From: Methanobrevibacter millerae
Lineage (GTDB): Archaea; Methanobacteriota; Methanobacteria; Methanobacteriales; Methanobacteriaceae
Direction of reading: 5' to 3'
Length of the DNA stretch: 64,000 nt
Assembly (NCBI RefSeq): GCF_001477655.1
Contig: NZ_CP011266.1
Location: 1,968,001-2,032,000, forward strand
This document shows positions 56,728 through 64,000 of this stretch, one piece after another. The notes beneath the pieces are model-generated. The model searched no databases. It saw only the letters and a program-made list of their open reading frames with translations, and was not told where the DNA came from. Within the stretch, counting starts at the first letter, position 1. Each line of letters starts with the position of its first letter. Position numbers and translations under genes: made by a program.

Positions 56728-57912
56728 TTAATCTAATCTAAATGGATATGTTCCATTTTTCTCATATTCCAATTCTAACCATCTTTTAAGTATTGGTTCA
56801 GACAAATAATAGAGATTATTATCCAAAATCATTAATTCTTGATGTTGGAGATTAACTAATGGTTTACTGATAGAACCAGTAGTAACATTTAGTGTTTTTG
56901 CAATTTCGTTTCTTTTTAAAGGCCCATCTATTAAAGATATTATAATGTATTGTTCACGCAATGTTAATTTATCCCACATTACAATTAAATGAGTGTTAAT
57001 GACTTCAATTTTATCTTCAAATTCTGATTTTACAAGATTTTCATCTAGTTCAATGTCTTTCGGAAGCAATGTTGCAAAAATATTGACATATGCAGGAATC
57101 CCCGAAGTGCATTTAAAAAACCTGTCAAATCCCTCATCGGAAAATTTTAAATTCGGAACCTCTTGTGTTAGATATGATTTAACAGTTTCCTTACTGAATG
57201 GAGATATGTTGATTGTAAGCATTCTACCTCCAAATGCACCTCTTTGGCTTGCAATTTCAGAAATTAATTCATCCTGCATACTCATTGATCCGGAAAAAAC
57301 ATAGGACACATAATTTTGATTTTGAATATAACTTCTTAATTTCCATAAGAATGATTCCTTATAATCGTCCAATTCCTTAATGATTTGAAATTCATCAATG
57401 AAAATCAAAACACCTTTTATTTTATCAGAATTGCTTTCATGAATTTTTTCAGGCAATGTTAAAACAAAATCCATTAATTTTTCAACATTAGTCTCACTGC
57501 CAAAAACAGGTATTGGGAACTTATCAAGTTGAATGAACTCCTTGATTTTAAAATCATTTACTTTAAAGTATTTCTCAATTCTTTTATCCAATGTGTTTAG
57601 ATTCTTGTTTTTTGCTTCAATTAAAAATTCCTTAAAGAAAAATTCCATTAATCCCATTACAGACATGTTTCTTTTTTGATAACATTCTGCCTTAGAAAAA
57701 TTAATGTATACCACTAAATAATCATTATCTAATTCTTTTTTAATTTTTTTAAGAAAAACTGTCTTTCCAACACCTCGAAGACCAGTTAATAAAATTTGTG
57801 GCGCATTGCCATTAGATGTTGTTTGTAAAAGACTTTTAAGATTATCTATTTCTGCAATCCGGTTATAAAATTCATCTTCACGAAGATTTTCTCTAGTCCC
57901 CCAGGGTATCAT
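56728..57912 (-). CDS. Archaeal AAA ATPase with winged helix (PF01637-like)
   Basis: A 394-residue protein. The P-loop is LTGLRGVGKTVFLKK at about residue 45, Walker B is LIFIDEFQ, and sensor segment SYVFSGSMSMQDEL follows. The C-terminal ~110 residues include a winged helix (IIISLIDGPLKRNEIAKTL). This is the archaeal 'ATPase domain' family often found in mobile or accessory DNA. I start at ATG 57912 because GTGAGGATG precedes it; longer frames to 57966 run into the inverted repeats upstream. Function unknown: defence, replication or regulation are possible. Confidence 0.85.
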   Translation of the reverse strand: MIPWGTRENLREDEFYNRIAEIDNLKSLLQTTSNGNAPQILLTGLRGVGKTVFLKKIKKELDNDYLVVYINFSKAECYQKRNMSVMGLMEFFFKEFLIEAKNKNLNTLDKRIEKYFKVNDFKIKEFIQLDKFPIPVFGSETNVEKLMDFVLTLPEKIHESNSDKIKGVLIFIDEFQIIKELDDYKESFLWKLRSYIQNQNYVSYVFSGSMSMQDELISEIASQRGAFGGRMLTINISPFSKETVKSYLTQEVPNLKFSDEGFDRFFKCTSGIPAYVNIFATLLPKDIELDENLVKSEFEDKIEVINTHLIVMWDKLTLREQYIIISLIDGPLKRNEIAKTLNVTTGSISKPLVNLQHQELMILDNNLYYLSEPILKRWLELEYEKNGTYPFRLD

Positions 57913-57955
57913 ATTTACATCCTCACTATTATATAACATTAAATAATATATAAAA

Positions 57956-58068
57956 TTATTCATCAAGAGAATAATTATTCACCATTAGAATAAGTATAAA
58001 AGTTATTCACTAAGAGAATAACTATTCATAACTTAAATAAAAATTAAAGTTATTCCAACAGAGAATAT
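57956..58068. repeat. Four 19-bp inverted repeats upstream of the AAA ATPase gene
   Basis: The unit is TTATTC-N7-GAATAA. Copies lie at 57956-57974, 57975-57993, 58003-58021 and 58050-58068 (the last ends GAATAT). The seven-base spacer often ends AGA. The cluster sits just upstream of the ATPase promoter (TATA-like TATATA at about 57943-57952). It could be an operator array for autoregulation or an origin-like iteron set. Confidence 0.65.
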
Positions 58069-58202
58069 ATTTTGAAGATCAATAAAAATTTGAGAACAGT
58101 GATTTTGCACAAAAACACATTAACACAAAAAACACTCTACTTTCAGCCAAAAAAATCAATGAAATAAACTCTCTTCAAAAACGATGAAAATAATAAAAAA
58201 AA
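58069..58202. other. AT-rich gap between the repeat array and gdhA
   Basis: No open frame or structured RNA is seen. The final ~15 bases form the T-run of the gdhA terminator when read on the minus strand. Together with the repeat array this makes a gene-free stretch of about 320 bases. Confidence 0.6.
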
Positions 58203-58221
58203 TAAGAGTTAAAAACTCTTA
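58203..58221 (-). terminator. Stem-loop terminator of gdhA
   Basis: TAAGAGTT and AACTCTTA form an 8-base stem with an AAA loop, nine bases past the gdhA stop. On the minus strand it is followed by a run of T residues. This is the best minus-strand terminator in the window. Confidence 0.65.
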
Positions 58222-58230
58222 AAAATAAAT

Positions 58231-60025
<1,795 letters not shown>

Positions 60026-61270
60026 CTAGTGTCCTACATAGTATCTTAAAATTGCCCCAATACCACCAAAAGCACGGTAAAGTTGCATTCCTTCTTCAGT
60101 TTCAGTAGAAATAAACTCAACAGACGTATTCATTTCTTCAGCCATTTCAACAAAATCATCAACTAAAAGCTCAGAAGAATCTTCTTTAAGCAATTCATTA
60201 CAATTAGGACAACGTTCTTCAAGTGAATCTGCTTCAGATTGATTTTTAACAGTGATTCCTTTTTCAAAACCACAGCTTCCACATTTGAAAGTTTTACGCA
60301 TTGAATCCAAATCTTCGGATAAGAGCAAAGTATCAACAGCACCAATAATCAAGTTGTTTCTAACTTCCTCTTCACCATAGGAATACAAACCATCATCTTT
60401 TCTAAGTTCACCCAAAAACTTTTGAATAACTTCTTTTTCATGGATAACATCCAATTCATTTAAAAGATCAGTTGATTTATTTATAACTTCACGAATACCA
60501 AATTCACCAGTGTAGGAAGTATCAACAGTTGCAATGATTTTATCCTTAATCTCATATTGGATATAATCCGCATCAACCAAATCATTTTTAGTAAAACCCG
60601 GTCCACCAATAACAACCGCTTTCAAATCATCTTTTAATGGTAAAAATTCATCATTGATACGCCTAGCAATACGTTTCAAGAATTCACGAGCTTCATCCTC
60701 AATTACACGGTCAAACCTTCTTTGTGATTGTCCCCCTGCCTTATGTTTTCCTGGAACACCACTGGTCAAATGACCGACAAGAGTAATTTTTTTACCTTTT
60801 AATGTTGCAATAGTAGCTTCTTTTCTGTCGACTACTGCCAAACCATAAGTGTCCCTTTCCTCAATCATGTATTCAAGAGGTTCTAAGAAAAATTCATTAT
60901 TACATTTATACCAGTAAGTTGTAACCGGTTCAGGTGGCTCCAAAATATATTTTTCCATCTTTTCAGTACCAGGACCACCTTTAGGAATCATACCAACAAA
61001 TAATACAATACCATTTTCCGGAGGTTGTTTGTATAAACGTATGCTTTGCAAAATAACCTCAATAGCTGACTGAACATTCTTTTTGGTTTGTTTACTCTTG
61101 ATGTTAGCACTCTGCCCAAGTTCATCCCTCATATGTTTACCGACATCACTGAGCTGTTTGTCAGGAGGGATATATACTGAAACAAGTTCTGTACCTCTTC
61201 CTCTTTTTTGTGATAACTCTTTTAAAGTTTTTTTAAATTCATATAATTCTTTTGATGAGACTTCTGACAT
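60026..61270 (-). CDS. Archaeal peptide chain release factor aRF1
   Basis: A 414-residue class I release factor. N56-I-K-S59 is the stop-codon decoding motif, GGQ (in [12 protein letters not shown], about residue 180) triggers peptide release, and the C-terminal domain has a C-x2-C/C-x2-C mini-domain (CGSCG and CPNC). I start at ATG 61270 because GGGGGATATC precedes it; the ATG at 61282 overlaps that site. Transcribed alone. Confidence 0.96.
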   Translation of the reverse strand: MSEVSSKELYEFKKTLKELSQKRGRGTELVSVYIPPDKQLSDVGKHMRDELGQSANIKSKQTKKNVQSAIEVILQSIRLYKQPPENGIVLFVGMIPKGGPGTEKMEKYILEPPEPVTTYWYKCNNEFFLEPLEYMIEERDTYGLAVVDRKEATIATLKGKKITLVGHLTSGVPGKHKAGGQSQRRFDRVIEDEAREFLKRIARRINDEFLPLKDDLKAVVIGGPGFTKNDLVDADYIQYEIKDKIIATVDTSYTGEFGIREVINKSTDLLNELDVIHEKEVIQKFLGELRKDDGLYSYGEEEVRNNLIIGAVDTLLLSEDLDSMRKTFKCGSCGFEKGITVKNQSEADSLEERCPNCNELLKEDSSELLVDDFVEMAEEMNTSVEFISTETEEGMQLYRAFGGIGAILRYYVGH

Positions 61271-61354
61271 GATATCCCCCATAATAAAAATTAATATAAT
61301 ATATAAAATTATCTACTTACAAATATAAATAATTAATGAAAAATAAGCTATTTT

Positions 61355-62320
61355 TTACAATAATTTTTCTTTTCCATAATTATTAAATAATTCAATTTCC
61401 TCTTGAGGAATGCTTTCGATTTCAAGCAAATCCAAACCGGTTAATTTTTTAACATCATATGCCAGACACAAATAAGTATCTGGATATTCATTATGTCCTA
61501 GAATATTCCATATGATAGAATTATTGAAAACAAGCTCCAAATACCAGTCATATCCGTCCAATACAGGAGAATCATGATTTTTAGATTTATTTTGATAACT
61601 TTCAAAAATCCATTCATAGACACCGTACTTTTCTAAAAGATTATACAGAACTGTAAGGTCAATATCTTCCTTTTCATAATAACCAGTAATTTCCCGGTTT
61701 TCAACATCCACCATTACGCTAGGGTGTGGCGTATCATAAGGATAAACCTCATAATGGCCGAATTCAATTGAAGTGAGTTCCAGTCTATTATTTTTCTTAT
61801 CATAAACCCCATCATGTTGTATATTGAAAAATAAATTTGTAACTATTTTTTCTAGATTGGATATATTCAAAACATCGAAATTAAATAAATTAAATAGCAT
61901 TTCTCCAAATTCAATCCAATTTTCAGGAAAATTATTTTTTATACAATATTCCTGATAGTCTCCTGAAAAATAGAGATTAATGTTGCATGAATAGACATTT
62001 TCCAGTTTCTCAAAATATGAAAAGCTTTCGGATTCAAAATCATTAAAAAGCTTCAAATCAGCAAACTTCTTTTGAATATAATCTATTGATTTTTCGTCCA
62101 GATGATGAATCTTACTTGAAACTCTCTTTTTTAAATCATTTAAAATTGGAGACCAAGGATAACTGGCCAAATAATTAGTTTCAAAGAATCTGTCAGGATA
62201 AATCATTTCATTTATATTAAAATAAGCATTTCCACGAACTAAATCTATAATAAAACAATCATAATGCTTATTTAATTTTTTAAAATTGAATCTTTGGATA
62301 ATCTCTATTTTTTCAAGCAA
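61355..62320 (-). CDS. Hypothetical protein, 321 aa
   Basis: Not recognised. A soluble, acidic and aromatic-rich protein with many Tyr and Phe residues and no signal peptide or membrane helix. The C-terminal part has a beta-rich segment with EITGYYEKEDIDLTVLYNLL. It starts at TTG 62320, placed by GGTGA four bases upstream. It lies between aRF1 and a divergent zinc-ribbon gene. Confidence 0.6.
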   Translation of the reverse strand: MLEKIEIIQRFNFKKLNKHYDCFIIDLVRGNAYFNINEMIYPDRFFETNYLASYPWSPILNDLKKRVSSKIHHLDEKSIDYIQKKFADLKLFNDFESESFSYFEKLENVYSCNINLYFSGDYQEYCIKNNFPENWIEFGEMLFNLFNFDVLNISNLEKIVTNLFFNIQHDGVYDKKNNRLELTSIEFGHYEVYPYDTPHPSVMVDVENREITGYYEKEDIDLTVLYNLLEKYGVYEWIFESYQNKSKNHDSPVLDGYDWYLELVFNNSIIWNILGHNEYPDTYLCLAYDVKKLTGLDLLEIESIPQEEIELFNNYGKEKLL

Positions 62321-62408
62321 ATTTTCACCGACACAGATTATTGATAATAATATTTGTAATGAATACTTTTAAATAATATTGATTAACTAATTTTAATTTA
62401 GTGATAAT

Positions 62409-62930
62409 ATGGTTATAAGAAGATGCCCTAAATGCCACACAACAAGTGACGACCAATATGGATTTTGTATAAAATGCGGATATGAATTTCCAGAATTAGA
62501 AGTTGATGCAAACACATGCCCATTATGCAATTATTCAAATCCTGAAGAGGCAGATTACTGTGTAAAATGCGGTAGCCCATTGATTTTTAAAAAACAGTTT
62601 GAACAGGAACAGTCACTCAATCCCATTATCATTCAAAGAAAAATATCTGAAGATGCCCAAAGAATTAATGCGCCACATACCAGCAGATTTTTAATTCTTT
62701 TAGGATACATCTTCTCAATTTTAGGTGGACTTTTAGGTCTAATTATTGCAATTTATCTTATAACAAGAAAAGATCCTGTCGCAAAAAAACACGGACGCAT
62801 TCAGCTTGCAATATTCATATTCTATTTAGTGCTGATATTAATATTGATATTGACTGGCACGATAAATACCGATACATTAATGAACTATAGCCAAATGAAT
62901 TTTGCTAATTTGACTAACGTGACCTTATAA
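62409..62930 (+). CDS. Zinc-ribbon membrane protein, 173 aa
   Basis: Two N-terminal zinc ribbons: C-x2-C ... C-x2-C as CPKCHTTSDDQYGFCIKCG and CPLCNYSNPEEADYCVKCG. After a linker there are two membrane helices (FLILLGYIFSILGGLLGLII and LAIFIFYLVLILILILTG). This layout is frequent in methanogens; function unknown. GTGATAAT precedes the ATG. The 3' end overlaps the convergent rimI by 17 bases. Confidence 0.8.
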   Translation: MVIRRCPKCHTTSDDQYGFCIKCGYEFPELEVDANTCPLCNYSNPEEADYCVKCGSPLIFKKQFEQEQSLNPIIIQRKISEDAQRINAPHTSRFLILLGYIFSILGGLLGLIIAIYLITRKDPVAKKHGRIQLAIFIFYLVLILILILTGTINTDTLMNYSQMNFANLTNVTL

Positions 62931-63360
62931 TCGGTAAATACATCACAATAGCCCCATCACCACCATCATAATAATTCGGAACTATCCTATCAACTTTAAA
63001 ATTAAACTGCTTATAGAATTTATATGCACCACAGTTATTTTCATTAACTTCCAAATAGATATTTGCTATGTCAAACATCATTAAAACTTGAATAGCTTTG
63101 GATAATAAACGAGTTCCTGCCTTTAATCGCCTGTAATTCTTATCAACTGCAAGAGAAATAATGTGGCCCTGATTTTCATACTTAATCCAGAAAATTATAT
63201 AGCCGATTACATAGCCGTCTTCTTCTGCAACCAAAAAACCAGTACCCATATCATATAATCCCTTAAATGTATTTATCCCATATGATTGACTAAATGACAT
63301 GTTTTCAATTTCAAAAACTCTCTTTAAATCACTCGGCCTGAACTCACGTATTATCATCAT
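62914..63360 (-). CDS. rimI: RimI-type N-alpha-acetyltransferase
   Basis: A 148-residue GNAT enzyme. IISLAVDKNYRRLKAGTRLL is the acetyl-CoA loop, and IYLEVNENNCGAYKFYKQFNF is the conserved C-terminal part typical of RimI/Ard1 (E-V-x-x-x-N-x-x-A). Archaeal members acetylate protein N-termini. The first two codons are both ATG; either could start it. Confidence 0.87.
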   Translation of the reverse strand: MMIIREFRPSDLKRVFEIENMSFSQSYGINTFKGLYDMGTGFLVAEEDGYVIGYIIFWIKYENQGHIISLAVDKNYRRLKAGTRLLSKAIQVLMMFDIANIYLEVNENNCGAYKFYKQFNFKVDRIVPNYYDGGDGAIVMYLPIIRSR

Positions 63361-63496
63361 ATCAATAATATAACAAAGAAGTTATTTAAATATTATTAAG
63401 AAAAAAATATACATCTTTTTGTAACCAAAATTATTAAGAAAAATTTAATATTATAAATTACTTAAATATTAAAGATATATTATAAGAGTTGATTAT

Positions 63497-63889
63497 ATGT
63501 GGCAGAATTTCGCAGAATATATTTTATCACGATGTGAAAAAAATCCAACCAGAATATGTGAAATAGCTGTTGGAAAATTCACACAGGTTTTTGATTATTT
63601 AAATGAGCAGGAAAATGTTGAAATTATAAAAACAGACATTTCTCCAAACGATCCAAGTGTGATAAAAGACGACATTACTAATCCAAATTTGAAAATATAT
63701 GAAAATTTAGATATAATCTATTCAATAAGGCCACCAAGCGAGTTGCAACCATATATAATTAATCTGGCATTAAAAACGGACACAAAACTAATCATTAAAC
63801 CGTTATTTAATGAAGATATAAATGGAAAAAATGTAAAATTAAAATTAAAAAACTATAAAAAAGCAAGTTTTTATACATTGGGTGTCTAA
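63497..63889 (+). CDS. UPF0146 family protein
   Basis: A 130-residue Rossmann-like protein with EIAVGKFTQVFDYL near the N-terminus and TDISPNDPSVIKDDITNPN, as in the archaeal UPF0146 family. The fold resembles a methyltransferase lacking its catalytic part. Function unknown. The next gene starts at the base directly after its stop. Confidence 0.85.
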   Translation: MWQNFAEYILSRCEKNPTRICEIAVGKFTQVFDYLNEQENVEIIKTDISPNDPSVIKDDITNPNLKIYENLDIIYSIRPPSELQPYIINLALKTDTKLIIKPLFNEDINGKNVKLKLKNYKKASFYTLGV

Positions 63890-64000
63890 ATGACAAACGA
63901 CATTTTATCAAAATATCAAACATCGAAAAATGGATTAAACGAAAGCGAAGTTCGAAAAAGACAAGAAAAATACGGTCCGAATAAACTCTTAGAACAAAAA
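63890..64000 (+). CDS. Cation-transporting P-type ATPase, 3' truncated by window edge
   Basis: Only 37 codons are visible. They match the N-terminal cation-ATPase domain: GLNESEVRKRQEKYGPNKL is the typical start of P2-type Ca2+, Na+ or Mg2+ pumps. GGTG inside the UPF0146 stop region precedes the ATG. The ion cannot be told from this part. Confidence 0.8.
   Translation, partial: MTNDILSKYQTSKNGLNESEVRKRQEKYGPNKLLEQK

Noticed and set aside
57956-58068. CRISPR array
   Set aside because: Units are short inverted repeats with irregular, partly zero spacing and no spacer of constant length.

Overview
The window looks like chromosome from a Methanobacteriales archaeon, most likely a gut or rumen Methanobrevibacter. 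The DNA is AT-rich, ribosome binding sites are of the GGTG/GTGAT/GGAGG type, and several starts are GTG or TTG. The gene content is methanogen core: predicted coenzyme F430 synthetase (cfbE), hydroxymethylbilane synthase, pyruvoyl-dependent arginine decarboxylase, aIF5A, aRF1, archaeal FAD synthetase (ribL), a fused NADP phosphatase/NAD kinase, NOG1 and UPF0146. There are no rRNA or tRNA genes, no CRISPR array and no intact insertion sequence.

Layout. 1-4.6 kb: a truncated QueG-like Fe-S protein, a GNAT acetyltransferase, an orphan pair of oligopeptide/nickel-type ABC ATPases, a MATE exporter and a small DUF6110-like protein. 4.8-8.0 kb: a metal-efflux operon (SmtB-like ArsR repressor, then a P1B ATPase with an expanded His/Cys-rich N-terminus). 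8.0-16.5 kb: an ABC ATPase followed by three tandem paralogous FtsX-type permeases and a small membrane-anchored protein. 16.6-24.1 kb: an ECF transporter (fused EcfA, EcfT, MptD-type S component), two YbtP/YbtQ-like ABC half-transporters and an AraC-family regulator. This resembles bacterial siderophore-import modules and is probably of bacterial origin. 24.2-32.4 kb: mostly plus-strand metabolism and housekeeping (hisA, ribL, argC, flavodoxin, pyrI, TldD, AMMECR1, NOG1, Hsp20), with one minus-strand GMC oxidoreductase. 32.5-48.7 kb: SIS-domain protein, DUF447, adenine deaminase, a LOR/SDH-type protein, a wHTH regulator, a membrane ferredoxin, the polyamine/hypusine genes (speB, aIF5A, pdaD), NAD kinase, cfbE, hemC, a Gfo/Idh/MocA dehydrogenase, a GfcR-like regulator and a KefB-type antiporter. 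49-58 kb: accessory membrane and zinc proteins, a DUF3795 gene broken by a stop codon, a flippase, a FUSC protein and an archaeal AAA ATPase preceded by four inverted repeats. 58-64 kb: gdhA, aRF1, hypothetical proteins, RimI, UPF0146 and the start of a cation P-type ATPase.

The most unusual part is 16.6-24.1 kb. An AraC-type protein (rare in archaea), 20-bp-phased direct repeats upstream of a TATA box, and a DtxR/IdeR-like box near the first start codon suggest a metal-responsive, ligand-activated uptake system for a metallophore. A similar DtxR-like box precedes the neighbouring FtsX operon, and a weaker one lies by the DUF6110 gene. No siderophore synthesis genes are visible, so scavenging of foreign metallophores is the simplest hypothesis. 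Start sites given here often differ from the longest open frame, because I preferred starts with a ribosome binding site. All functions are read from sequence motifs by eye, without database searches.
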